64,000 nt of DNA from positions 186,001 through 250,000 of the forward strand of contig MCGT01000014.1 in NCBI GenBank assembly GCA_002104935.1, read 5' to 3'. Source of the stretch: Hesseltinella vesiculosa. Lineage: Eukaryota; Mucoromycota; Mucoromycetes; Mucorales; Cunninghamellaceae. Position 1 is the stretch's first letter, and each line of letters starts with the position of its first letter. Positions 1 to 10,390 of this stretch are shown one piece after another. Made by a program: the position numbers and the translations under genes. The notes below the pieces were generated by a model. It worked only from the letters and a program-made list of their open reading frames with translations, was not told the origin of the DNA and did no database searches.

Positions 1-459
1 TCCTCTTCCATCGTTTATAGGGAGTGTAATTTACGTATTCTTTAAACGTAGAAGGGATTGGTTTCTTGGGTATAACGAATGTTGGCATGATCAAGGAAGA
101 ACAGCAAAAAACGGAAAGGAAAACAAAACATGCCACAAGTTTAAAAAAAAAAATCATGCCCGCGGCGTTTCAAATCCGTCTCCAGAAGAACCTGACCCCC
201 TGAAGCTTGAACAATGGAAAAGAAGACATGCTCTTCAAAGCGGATCCTATTTGCTCATGGTATGTCTCCTATTTTTTTTTTTTTTTAATGGACGAATCCA
301 AAGAAATTATAATATTTTCTAGACGAGTTTTCCAACCATCATTCTTTCTTTTCACCTTTACCTGCTGAGAATTCAGGTCACTTCTTGACCCCCACGACAC
401 TCGTTCTCTTATCATAAATCACTACCCATTCCTTTCATTTTTTTAAATTATTCAACACC
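1..459. other. Intergenic, A/T-rich left edge
   Basis: No coding segment, RNA gene or clear repeat is visible apart from poly-A and poly-T tracts. The last part is pyrimidine-rich and runs into the start codon at 460, so it probably contains the promoter and leader of the first gene. Confidence 0.5.
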
Positions 460-1249
460 ATGAAAACCATTGTTTTGGAGTACATTTCCAAGAAATTTGA
501 TGATCAGTACACGTTTGATTTACAAGGCTATGTATGTTCTTTCTGAGTAATAAGCCAATGCTGATCGTCTCTTTTTCTTCTAGTTGACATATCAAGGGTT
601 CTGTAGCAACATTAAATTGATCAATCAGAGAGTGAAGCAACATTCTATGGCCCGGTATCAGCATTACTTGGTGTCATTGCTTTGGCTATTGTGGATGGGC
701 AGTGCCTGCCTTTTTTACTTGATTGCCACGCATGATGCTCCGCTCTGGCTCATGATCCTGTTACCGGTGATCATCCTTGTCTTGACAGTGAGCTTTATAG
801 CTTACTACCAACGTCGCCTTTACAAAGTAATTATTTTCCTGATTCCCTAAGAAAAGGATCTCATCTTATACTTTTTTCTTCACAGTTTGAAGCGTCGACG
901 GTTGAAGCATGCCAGCAAATCAACGAGGTCGAAAGCATGCGAGGCATTGAATATTCCCTGCTACGAAACAAAGCAGTGTGCGAGCAACCGACCTTCTCCT
1001 GGCTCTTCCTCATGGGTTTCCAGTCGTGCTATGTAACTAGCCTGACCTTCAAAATCGAAAAAGCCCTGACTGACCCTTTTTTTTTATCAGGAAATCCAAA
1101 TCCAATTCGATGACCGATATGACCAGCGGTATTCCAAAGATTTTGTTTGTGTGCCATTGCATTCAACGACATCTTCTGAGGATACAGACGAGATGGTCCT
1201 GCCCATTGAATCAGTCTTGGACGAGAAGGTGGCTCTCTTTGCTGCTTGA
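460..1249 (+). CDS. Unknown protein with two membrane segments (206 aa)
   Basis: Four exons keep one frame: 460-531, 584-826, 886-1032 and 1091-1249, separated by GT-AG introns of 52-59 nt. The start MKTIVLEYISKKFDDQY is the first ATG after a pyrimidine-rich leader. The first membrane segment lies near residues 48-67 (HYLVSLLWLLWMGSACLFYL) and the second near residues 74-94 (LWLMILLPVIILVLTVSFIAY), joined by a very short loop, so the protein is probably a hairpin with both ends on the same face. The C-terminal 110 residues are soluble and include a RGIEYSLLR stretch. I compared it in mind with PIG-H/Gpi15 and Spo7/CNEP1R1, which have a similar two-TM plus soluble layout, but the motifs do not match, so the family is unassigned. 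Intact frame across three introns argues for a real gene. Confidence 0.75.
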
Positions 1250-1752
1250 TACATCGATTCCCGTTTAATTTTGCTCCCATTTTTATTTAATTATTTATTG
1301 TCGGGCCCAGGCCACGGTTCCCTTTTCTCAGCTCTCCTTTTTTGAAAACATTGCCCACGATAGCTGACCTCCTCTCTTTTACGCATCCCCCTATTTAATT
1401 TAAACAAGCCAAAAAGCTGAATACTCATGGCACTTTTGAATCAGCGCAGTTGTGCGCAAAAAAAACCGAGGATGTCAAAGCGGCAAACCTTCACCTCTCG
1501 ATAGGAAGAAGATGACAATATGAATGGTTGATTGAAAAAGAAAAGGATGCCTGGGAACATTTATTGTTACTGATCGGTATGGCGTTGGAAAAGGAAAACG
1601 CACGGAACAAAACTGGTGATCAAAATTTTTTTATTTGTATTTTTTTGCTTGTGTGATCAGGGTAGACTATTTTTCGCATGAGTGGCAAAAAGGAAAAGTG
1701 GCAACATTTATTTTTGCTGGTATACGTGAGAAGCTAAAAGTACAACATGAAA
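1250..1752. other. Convergent 3' intergenic region
   Basis: Lies between the stop codons of two converging genes. It holds A/T-rich sequence with poly-T tracts and candidate 3' processing sites on both strands; nothing else was recognised. Confidence 0.5.
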
Positions 1753-3263
1753 TTAATAGAATTCCTCGGCATGACGTAAAATGTCATCCGCGCTGGTGAT
1801 GGATCTACCAAAAAAAAAAAAAAAAAAAATGAGCAAGGCAGTCCTCGTTGCCAAATTTTCTCAACGCTTACTTGATCTGGTCCAGAGGGTATTCTTTCTT
1901 TAACAGATTCGACAACACTTTGCCGGGGCCAAAACAAATGAATTCATCCACATCTTGAGCCTTGCAAAACGTAATGCTCCGAGACCACTGAATACACGAC
2001 GTGACTTGCTGAACGAGGTGCTGAGGTATTTCTTCCGCACACGTGTACTAATCAAACAATTGAGTCTCATTTTTTCTTTCCTTTTTTTTTCCTTACAGGT
2101 TTGGCTGTGACATTGGAGATGACCTCGACGATGGGCTTTTTGAATTCGACCTTTTGTAATGCTTCTTGCATCACTTGGGCAGCATCGTTCATAAATTCAC
2201 AATGGAAAGGCGCACTGGTGGGAAATCGGTGAGTGACGGGTTTGCCCTCGGCTTTGTTGCTCTCTTCAACTTACGATACAGGTAAATCTACAGCCCGAGC
2301 TGCCAACTGCATATCCTGCAGTGTCCTTGATGCCTGGTCCACGCCTTTGCTTGTGCCACTGATCACCACTTGGAAAGACTACGAAAGGAAAGAAAGTGAG
2401 CACGTGTTATTATTCCTGTGCCACATCTTATTTTCTTCTCATGCCAATGACGCTTACACTGTTGATATTGGCCAGCTCGACGACTTCACCTTTGGGCAGA
2501 CGATCCTTGATTTCAGCCAAAGCATCTTCTAATTCCTGTAGCTTTCCCTTGCGTACGACAAGGGCTACCATGGCAGTGTTGACATGAAAGTCTTGCACGG
2601 ATCGGGTCATGGCCTCACCTCGTAATCGCACCAGTCGAACAGCATCGGCCAGCGTCAGGGCCCTGGTAGCCACTAGAGCAGTATATTCGCCAAGTGAATG
2701 GCCCAGAGCATAGCGGCAGGCAGTAGCAATGTCCAAGCCAAATTCTAGTTCAAGCACGCGCAGCATAGCAATCGAGGTCGTGAGAATCGCAGGTTGGGCG
2801 TTTTGTGTCAGTTTGAGTTTTTCCTGATGACCACCGAAAATCAATGACTTGAGTCCGTAACCGAGAGCTTCATCTGCTTCGTCAAAGACAAGCTTGGCTG
2901 ATCGTGGGTAAAGATGGTATAGATCCTTGCCCATGCCAACATACTGCGATCCTTGTCCTAACAAAATAAAAGTAAACGTCAGCCCATGTCGTTGACAACC
3001 AGTTCGGTCTGCTTAATGCTTACCGGGAAACAGAATAGCCCGATGAGCTCGTTCAATGCCAGCTGTGCTCTAGTTATATCATAAAAAAAAAAACTGGGGT
3101 TTAGTTCCTGAGAGCCGACAGTTGGTTTTTTTTTTGTGGGGTGGCTACATCTGGCGATGTCTTTGACGGTTGGATGTCAAGCTCATTTTTTTTTCTTAGG
3201 TATTACCATCCAAGTACGTGTACCGAGTTGTTTTAATGGTGCTAGTCGATTGGGTAGGGACAT
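1753..3263 (-). CDS. MCT1: Mitochondrial malonyl-CoA:ACP transacylase (350 aa)
   Basis: This enzyme moves malonyl groups from CoA to mitochondrial acyl carrier protein for type II fatty acid synthesis and lipoic acid supply. Seven exons (3207-3263, 3024-3069, 2458-2957, 2275-2378, 2097-2214, 1872-2047, 1753-1804) keep frame to TAA. The first exon gives a basic, presequence-like N-terminus, MSLPNRLAPLKQLGTRTWM. Family motifs follow in order: LFPGQGSQYVGMG near residues 32-44, the nucleophile elbow GHSLGEY with Ser about 122, and APFHC with the catalytic His about 240. The late motif CFGPGKVLSNLL is the usual FabD-type C-terminal signature. Length fits stand-alone FabD/Mct1 proteins, not a polyketide synthase domain. 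The next gene upstream on the same strand is SSADH, also a presequence-bearing enzyme; no shared transcription is implied. Confidence 0.93.
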
Positions 3264-3627
3264 GGTGATGGATGGGCAGTTGTCAGAAAATAAAAGAGAA
3301 AAAAGAGTGTGAAAGCGGAAGAAAGGGGCAAAAACGGAAGAGCTTCGCATTGTTTTTTGTCAGCAAAACCCAGCCAAAGCAGCGTTTGTTGAGCTCTTCG
3401 AGTCGCACAGACAAAAATCGGCATTCAACACATCTAGATTGCCCCACAAGGCAATCTGTGTCACCTTTCTTCTTCATCATGGCAAATGGGCTCTCCATCA
3501 AAACAACAGGATTTGGACCAATGAAAAGGTCATGCGATGGCTTCAGTGAACCGGTTTTTTTATTCATGTGTGTTAAAATAATAATACAAAAGAGAGACAG
3601 TGAAATCAAAAGAGGGATGGAGAGAAC
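3264..3627. other. Intergenic, Mct1 5' region and SSADH 3' region
   Basis: About 360 bp between two genes on the same strand. It must hold the Mct1 promoter and the SSADH terminator. No repeat or RNA gene seen. Confidence 0.5.
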
Positions 3628-5399
3628 TTAGATACCACCCATGTTGATATATTTCACGTTGACATAGTCCTCAATACCAAGATGAGAACCTTCGCGACCA
3701 AGACCGGATTCCTTGACACCGCCAAAGGGAGCATAACAGCTGGAGATGATACCCGAGTTAGCACCAACCATACCAGATTCCAATTGTTCAGACACACGCC
3801 AGACACGGCCGACGTCGCGAGAGTAAAAGTAGGCAGCCAAGCCAAAGGGTGTGTTGTTGGCACGTTCGATGATTTCTTCTTCGGTGTCAAAAGTAAACAG
3901 TCCAGCAATTGGACCAAAGGTTTCTTCCTTAGCAATTTGCATGTCGTTGGTCATACCCGTGACCACGGTGGGTTCAAAGAAGTTGCCACCGAGAGCCTTG
4001 CCACCGGCAATGATCTTGCCACCCTTGCTGACGGCATCATCCAAATGACGTTGCACTTTTTCCACCGCACGATGGTTGATCAAGGGGCCATGGGTCGTGT
4101 CGGGCTCAAAACCGTGGCCGACCTTGAATTCATTGACCTTAGCAGCAAGCTTGGCAGCAAATTCGTCATAGACACCACGTTGCACGTAGATACGGTTGGC
4201 GCACACGCAGGTTTGACCAGTGCCGCGGAACTTGGAAGCCAAGGCACCTTCAACGGCAGCATCGATATCGGCATCATCAAACACAATAAAAGGAGCATTG
4301 CCTCCCAATTCCATCGACACCTTCTTCATGGTGCTGGAGCTCTGCTTGACCAACAATTTACCAACCGCCGTCTAAATGATTACCCAAACAAAAAGAAAAA
4401 AAGTTGAGTCTTTGGTCTTAAAAAGGCAAGGTCGTTCTTACGGAGCCGGTAAAGGAGATCTTCTTGATCGAAGGGTTGGTGCACAATTCAGTCCCGATTT
4501 CGGCAGCATTGTCCAAAGTGGTGATGATGTTAACCACACCAGCAGGAATGCCCACCCGCTTGGCCAGCTCACAGAGCGCAAGGGCAGAGTAAGGCACTTC
4601 AGCACCAGGCTTAATGACCACTGTACAACCGGCAGCCAATGCAGCACCAACCTTGCGGGTCAACATGGCGTTGGGGAAGTTGAAAGGCAAGATGATACCG
4701 ACAGGGCCGACAGGTTGTTTGATGGTCACATAACGTTGACCAGGCATGGGCGAAGGGATGGTGGTACCATAGGTGCGCACGGCTTCTTCGGCGAACCATT
4801 CATAGAAGCTGGCACCATAAGCGATTTCACCACGGGCTTCCGTCAATGTCTTGCCGTTTTCCCAGGTCAGGATCTTGGCCAAGTCTTCTTGGTTGGCCAT
4901 GATGGCGTCATACCACTTCTTCAGCAAGTCGTGACGTTGTTTACCAGTGGTCTTGGACCAAGTCTTGAACGCATCAGCGGCAGCCTTGATAGCCACACGA
5001 GCATCTTCTCCATCCATTTCAGGCACACGGCCAATTTCTTGGCCAGTAGCAGGATCTATCAACACAGGCTTCAGTTGGCACATTCGTGTATCAAAATGAA
5101 CAGCCTCATGCATCTTCATTCTCTATTTACCTTCCACAGCAAATGTTTGAGGCTTGTTCACCCATTCATTATTGATAAAGGCTTCTTGACGGAACAAGCT
5201 AGGATCAGACAGCTACATTAAAACATGGGTTTAGTTTGTATCAAAATAACTCCTCACACGCTTTCAGTATTACCTGGGGAGCAGCAACAGCAGTGACAAA
5301 TGACTTGGTAGCACTCATATTCCAGGATTTAGCAGCAGTAGCACGATGGGTATTCAAGCAAGAGCGAAGGTAGGTGGTCTGCAAAGCAGATTTTAACAT
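3628..5399 (-). CDS. Succinate-semialdehyde dehydrogenase, probably mitochondrial (521 aa)
   Basis: Oxidises succinate semialdehyde to succinate with NAD(P)+, the last step of the GABA shunt. Exons are 5274-5399, 5131-5212, 4442-5055 and 3628-4371. An in-frame ATG at 5119 is a false start: using the acceptor before 5055 instead joins VE to DPATGQEIGRV, the normal start of the domain. Exon 1 adds a Arg/Ala/Ser-rich presequence, MLKSALQTTYLRSCLNTHR. Aldehyde dehydrogenase motifs are visible: the Rossmann region with LPFNFPNAM, general base Glu295 in MELGGNAP, and catalytic Cys329 in GTGQTCVCANR, followed by KEETFGPI and the C-terminal FGGVKESGLGREG. The usual family wording is PWNFPIAM; LPFNFP is a mild deviation. 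GQTCVCANR is typical of the SSADH subgroup (GabD/Uga2). Confidence 0.93.
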
Positions 5400-6488
5400 G
5401 GATAAAAAAAAAAAAAGAAATGGATGAAGAAACGAGAAAAAAAAAACCGAAACGCCCTCGTTTTTTCTTTTTTTGCATAGGCAGAGCCAAAAACGGAAAC
5501 CCGGAAGAGACCTTGTTGGCTGGGCATGACTAATAGGTGCAAACCCAGCAAAACTTCACAGAGAACGTTTGACCAATCGCTTTTTGCTAGCATGCTTTCG
5601 CCTCTCTGCTTGCTATCCTCACCTTAACACCTCGGTTCCAACTTGAGATCCTTTGCTTCCAATGAGTTTCTAGCAGCTCTGTTTATAACTTTTGAGAAGT
5701 GAATGCAATCTTTCGTTGAAGAAAGCAGATTTCCACTCTGTTGAAAGAAGCAGAACGGCAAAAATTGAGGAGCGGTACAATTGGGTTGGCAAATAGGAAA
5801 ATACAGTACGGACATGAATTTCCTGATAAATTGCGCTTTTCTAGACTGTGACTGGCTTTTGACATTAATTAATGGGGTTGTTAGTAGAGTAGGAAAGTGT
5901 GTCAATCCGAAATATTTTCTTGCATTTTTTTCTGTCAATGTGTGGACAACTTCAGTGGTGTCGATAACACCCTTGGTTTGTCCGCACCTGGATTAATTCC
6001 TTTTCATTGGCCAGTGACATTGATTTTGATTGGCTGTGACATACCTTCTTGGAAGCACTGTCCGAAACAAAACATTTGTCAGCTCACAAGCCTTTATACC
6101 TTGGTTCCTACTTGAGATCCAAATCAAAACATTTGTCAGCTCACAAGCAGGCGGGTGGGAACTTTTTTTCTGCTCCCGTAAACAAAAAAAAAAAAAAATC
6201 ATTTGCATCAACCTCCTTGAGCACAGCAAAAAATCAGCCAGCCGTGGATATCTTTTTCCTTTTTCGTCGAACAAAAAGGCCTACTTTTCAACCTATCAAG
6301 TTTGCTACAATGCAATCTGGCACTCGCCATTTTTTATTTTCAAGGAGGAAATAGTGAACAGGCCGCTGTCGTTTGTTCGCTCGTTGTTACCCTGCATGCC
6401 TTTGAGACTATAAAAAAAAACAAAAAAGACAAAGAAATGCGAAAAAAATTGTTCGCTTTTGCCTTTTCTTCTCTTCGTTTTTCTACAA
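5400..6488. promoter_or_regulatory. Divergent promoter region with short direct repeats
   Basis: About 1.1 kb between divergently transcribed SSADH and the 7TM gene. A motif AAAACATTTGTCAGCTCACA occurs at about 6069 and again at about 6125. The segment after the first copy, ending ACTTGAGATCC (about 6098-6120), has a diverged match at about 5628-5650. The repeats could be binding sites or remains of a duplicated repeat; the sequence alone does not decide. Start sites follow poly-A and pyrimidine tracts. Confidence 0.4.
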
Positions 6489-7707
6489 ATGTCTACCGAA
6501 GCTGCAATTGCTGAGCATGAATATGAAATATTCATGCAGTGTATCGGCACACAACAAGCCCGATTTAAAGAGTCCCAAGATACCCTCGTGTACATGAGTA
6601 TTTGCTTGACTTGCATCGCGTGGCAAGTATTGACTGCCGGTAGTCTCCTGTGGAATTCACGCAAATGGCTTCACCTTGCTGTTCTTGTAAACGTCCTTTT
6701 ACCTTTTCTAGTCGTCATGACTAGCTTGCTCAACCCGCTATTCAATGTCAGCTGTGAAGTGGTAAGAGCCCTGGCCAGAAAGCGTGGAAGGGGCACTCAT
6801 TGATTATTAGCGATACTGGGTCGCCATAGTGTGTGTCAATCTAGGCGGAGGATGTCTCCAATCCATCTTGCTTTACAAGGCTTACATTTGCCATAACCGG
6901 TCCAAAGTCATGCTCTCTGTGGGCTCATTGATTAATCTTGGCTATGCCATTTTAATCATTCTCTACGCAACCTTGGCCAAGGTCGACACCTACCCCGACT
7001 TTATTGGTAACTGCGTGGTAAGTGCATCCCCCGTCAAATAACAAACCCTGACATCCCTTTGTCATTTACAGATGGTCCATTGTAAGGACATTTCTGCTGA
7101 CGCGCCAATGGGACGTTGACTTTTTTTTTTTTCAGTGGAATGGCCAGCCCTGGCAAAACTTGGCTTAGACATCTCCAGTAATGTGTTCCTTTCATTTGCG
7201 TTTTTGTCCGTGATCCATCGCCACTATCGCATGTTTGGCAACAGCCTACACAAATCACTCCTCTCGTCCGGGCTGATCTTCTCGTAAGAACATGATAAAT
7301 TGTAACACCGCTGATTTTTTTTTTCCTTTTGGTCTGCGTCGACACAAAAGGGTGGGCGTCATTGTGTCAAACATCCTCACCACAATTCTAGTTTCGTGCC
7401 GTGTTGTTGGTGGTCTATCGTCTGACTTGTATGCCTTTGACTGTAAGACGAAAAAATAGGATACAGAAAGAATGCGAGTATAAAAGTTGAACTTTTTTCC
7501 CTAGGGGTGATCACTGGCTATCTTTTGATCAAACAATTCGCAACCGACGACAAATCAGACCGGGTGGGTGAAAAGGAAGACCTCAGTCACATCCAAACTT
7601 CAAACTCAAGTGTGCTGTCCTGCCGTATCTCTGACCTGCATCACGACGCAAGAGGCTCCGCCTCCCCCACGACCTTAAACGGCCATATGTCCTGGGACAA
7701 ACCTTGA
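6489..7707 (+). CDS. Orphan seven-transmembrane protein, GPCR-like (310 aa)
   Basis: Six exons keep frame: 6489-6761, 6811-7017, 7072-7081, 7136-7283, 7351-7442 and 7505-7707. The third is a 10-nt micro-exon (ATGGTCCATT) that is needed to join DFIGNCV to LEWPALAKLG. Seven hydrophobic segments can be read in order: near residues 37-56, 60-82, 95-116, 124-145, 184-203, 219-240 and 252-270. A short N-terminus (MSTEAAIAEHEYEIFMQ) and a polar, Ser-rich C-terminal tail of about 50 residues flank them, as in fungal receptors. I cannot name the family; no rhodopsin- or Git3-specific motif was recognised. Likely a surface or internal membrane sensor, but ligand and coupling are unknown. Confidence 0.75.
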
Positions 7708-8387
7708 TCCGTTCCATTTTTCAAGCCTTTCCCATTTACCAATTTAATATAACTTTTTCTGCAGTTAATAAAACTACCAGCAATATCCTTCGTTTCGAAA
7801 TACCTGATCTCTGGCCTTGGGTAAGCAACTGACAAACTCATGCTCCCATTGCGGGCCAGCAGCCTATCTTCCCAGCATCCTACCTAGACCTGCAGTCATT
7901 GGTCTAGGGATGACTGCGACCAAAAATACAGGTCTACTATGACAATGAACCATCTGAATCAAACAGACGATCCAGACGTTGACCAACCCTGCTGCTTCGA
8001 ACGCTTTAGCTACCCAAAAAAGGAGTTGCTGGAAGGAACCAGCTTGATTATTGCACCGGAAAAAACATCTTACCCTTGGTGAAGTATACTCTTAAACTTG
8101 GCAAGATGCTGGTTCAAGACAAAAAGCTGTTTTTCCTATTTTTTTTTATGCTGGAAAGTTGTAATTCCTCCCATGGAATAAAGCACTGTGCTCTGAGCAT
8201 TTTTATAATAGTCTCCCCTACCACTAAGTTACTGCCAGAAACATTGAAAGGAGTTGATGCCAACTCACTCCCGATTTACATCCGATTAGCGTCACTAGCT
8301 TGATTACAGACTGAGAAAATTCCAAATTAAAAACATACCCCGCTTGATTGAACGGCCTTTAGAAAAGTATAGCAAAAATTTTATTGT
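7708..8387. other. Intergenic, no gene recognised
   Basis: A/T-rich sequence downstream of the 7TM gene with a possible AATAAA-type 3' signal near 7765. No coding segment with sensible composition was found. Confidence 0.4.
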
Positions 8388-8439
8388 CTAAAAAAATTTT
8401 TTTAACGTCGCCCTCAACGATGGTGACAATGGTAAAGGT

Positions 8440-8835
8440 GACCACAATGAGCAGGGACGAAGGAGGGTAGAAGGGTTTCGATGGCAAGGTTGACCCCGAA
8501 TATGAAGAGTGTGGTGGTAGTTTGTCATGTTGCCTTGATATTCCGCGGGAAGGATGCTTGTCCATGGCCATGGAGTGTTTGAAATCATTGTCAGCGGTGA
8601 GGACAGAAAGATGACAAAATGGCGATGCGAGGTGTCGCAAAATGAAGGTGGCACCGGCCAGTATTGCTATCCTCAACGATGTGGCGCAAGCCCACGATTG
8701 CAGGAAGGGGTCGCAATACTGACAACCGCGTGTTGTCTGGTATAGCTTGGTTTTGAAAGGCCCTGCAAATAAGCACCAACTGCTGGTAATGGTATTGGTG
8801 CTGCCTACCCATACATTGCTGGGGGTTTTGGTGCT
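8440..8835 (-). pseudogene. Copy A of a Cys/His-rich small gene family (decayed)
   Basis: On the minus strand this region encodes GLRHIVEDSNTGRCHLHF, clearly related to GLRHIVAEQDARICHLHF of the copy at 37.3-37.7 kb and to GIHHIAVDRNAGHCHLHF of the copy at 39.3-39.7 kb. Upstream it keeps QQLVLICRAFQNQ, matching QQVILYASDFQHQ of the 37 kb copy. The C-terminal block YHHTLHIRGQPCHRN matches YHEDRHYPGQPCHND but sits in a different frame, so at least one frameshift separates the halves. Of the CxGCxxxC motif seen in the other copies only the first Cys survives. No start codon or promoter could be fixed. The pattern is that of a degenerated copy of a once-coding sequence. I do not recognise the family. 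Confidence 0.55.
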
Positions 8836-9400
8836 GGGTAGCAGAATACTTGGAAAAAGAAATGAAGAAAGAAAGACTTGCCTAGCTCAATTTAAGCGAC
8901 TGTCAGGTTCACTCTTTTTCGTATGACTCATTGAGTCTTTTTTGTTGGGAAAATGCGATGATCACTTGAAATTGTCAAACTTGTGTCGGTGATAATGGAA
9001 ACCCAACATATTTTTTTTAGAGCAAACACTCCAGTGAAGAGTGTTATGATTAAGATTATGGTTTGCAGGAAAGGCAATGGAACCGCCTGGGCAGTCCAAT
9101 TACTGGAAAATCTGTTTCACTCATTTTCGATTCTTATAAAAAAGGTCACTTGAAAAAAGTCAAACTTTTGTTATGATAGCCCCTCCTCCCCTCTCCAACA
9201 CGGTTTTTTTTTTTTTTTTTTTTTTTTTTTTGGTGTCAGGTTTAAGGTGAAAAGTAATAGGTATATGTTGTCAGCTACTGCTGCCTAGGTTATCATGACC
9301 CCAACATCAACGTAAAAAGAAGGTCACTTGCCAAACGCCATTCATTGTTTCATGTCAAGTGCAGGTTGCAGCCATCCCCATATGATAAACCTTTGTAGTG
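8836..9400. repeat. Dispersed repeat, copy A upstream part
   Basis: Contains GTCACTTGAAAA-type motifs at about 8960 and 9145, a CCCCTCCCC block, and a long poly-T followed by a GTTTAAGG...CTGCTGCCT segment (about 9200-9290). The same order of blocks occurs at 28.68-28.87 kb and, in part, at 37.7 and 39.7-40.0 kb. It lies on the 5' side of the decayed Cys/His-rich gene, as in the other copies. Confidence 0.5.
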
Positions 9401-9684
9401 CACTAGTACTAAGTAATCCCCACGCAAAAAAAAAAAAAAAAAAAAAGTGGTCATCCAAATAGGCTCCTCCCCCTCATATCTTTGTGAATGCCTGCGCTCT
9501 GAAGGTAGCACGGTGATCATCTTTGATGGTTAAGTTAAATGACATCTCTAGCTTACGTGAAGCGTACTTATAGGTCTGTACATATTTCAATATGCTTACC
9601 GTCGGCCAAGTTTTGGCGTAATGCGCAGTCCAAAATTTAAACTCATCCAGTAAACCCTCCTTCCTCTCCTCCAACGTTCCCCTG

Positions 9685-9985
9685 GCTACGTGTATAGTCA
9701 CCACTTCAGAGCACGTGTCTTTTGACTACATTTATGTATAAATGGAAATAGGCTGTCTACCATCATCACCGGCTCGATCGAAAGGTAAAAAAAAGCCTCA
9801 AACGACGCCTTCAACGCAAGCAAATGTAACAGTAAAAAACGACGGAGATTACTCAAATCACTCTGATCAAGCCAGGGTACGCTGCTTTATGAACAAAGTG
9901 CGCTCATTTTTGAAAAAAGGCTCCTAAAAACCAGGTTGATCAAGCCAGGGCACATCGTTTTATACTCATTTTGAAAAAAAAAAAA
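9685..9985 (+). other. Small basic ORF in a dispersed repeat (61 aa, copy 1)
   Basis: An open frame from ATG 9742 to 9927 encodes a 61-residue basic product beginning MEIGCLPSSPARSK and ending VRSFLKKGS. A TATA-like TATAAAT is at about 9735. The upstream block (ACGTGTATAGTCA... TTTTGACTA) and the start of the frame recur at 62.9-63.0 kb, where the frame begins MKISRLPPA and then stops. Its DYSNHSDQAR segment is echoed by NYSNQVDQTG at about 63.6 kb and by an out-of-frame second NQVDQAR at 9935-9965. Conservation of peptide-level similarity hints at past coding, but expression is unknown. Confidence 0.35.
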
Positions 9986-10073
9986 AAAAAAACAGGAAAC
10001 GCGTGAAAAACGTCAAAATCTGAAGAAGCTGTGCGGGGGTTGAAAGCAGGTGCATCCACGAGGGCCGCCGCGG

Positions 10074-10390
10074 CCGGGTTCGAAAAAACGTCCAAATTTA
10101 GACATAGCAAGAAAAGTGTCATTTTTAAGCAAATACTTTCCTTCAAAGGGAATGAAAATAATTGTGAGCGATATATTTTTCTTTATATGGGTGGTGGATT
10201 TTTTGAAAATATACTTTCTAAAAAAGTAGCAATTATACTTTTTTGGAAAGTATATTTTCAAAAAATCCACCACCCATATAAAGAAAAATATATCGCTCAC
10301 AATTATTTTCATTCCCTTTGAAGGAAAGTATTTGCTTAAAAATGACACTTTTCTTGCTATGTCTAAATTTGGACGTTTTTTCGAACCCGG
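10074..10390. repeat. 317-nt near-perfect palindrome
   Basis: The two arms are reverse complements around a centre at about 10232. Beginning from CCGGGTTCG at 10074 and its complement ending at 10390, pairing holds through some 155 positions per arm; the only mismatches I see are two positions at the loop (10229-10230) and one T-G pair near 10219/10245. The arms contain no tRNA, gene or simple repeat. The flanks outside the arms (GGCCGCCGCGG and GGTCGGGTCGGCC) are GC-rich and partly complementary. Such a structure would extrude as a cruciform, or fold into a long hairpin RNA if transcribed. Confidence 0.9.

Noticed and set aside
5056..5119. ATG at 5119 as SSADH start
   Set aside because: It lies within the intron that ends at 5056; upstream exons supply the presequence and join in frame.
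3682..5221. Long plus-strand open frames of 241 and 281 codons
   Set aside because: They are antisense to the SSADH exons and have no family-like composition; shadows of strong codon bias on the other strand.
10074..10390. GGTTCGAA at both palindrome ends as a tRNA B-box
   Set aside because: No A-box or cloverleaf could be placed, so no tRNA call is made.
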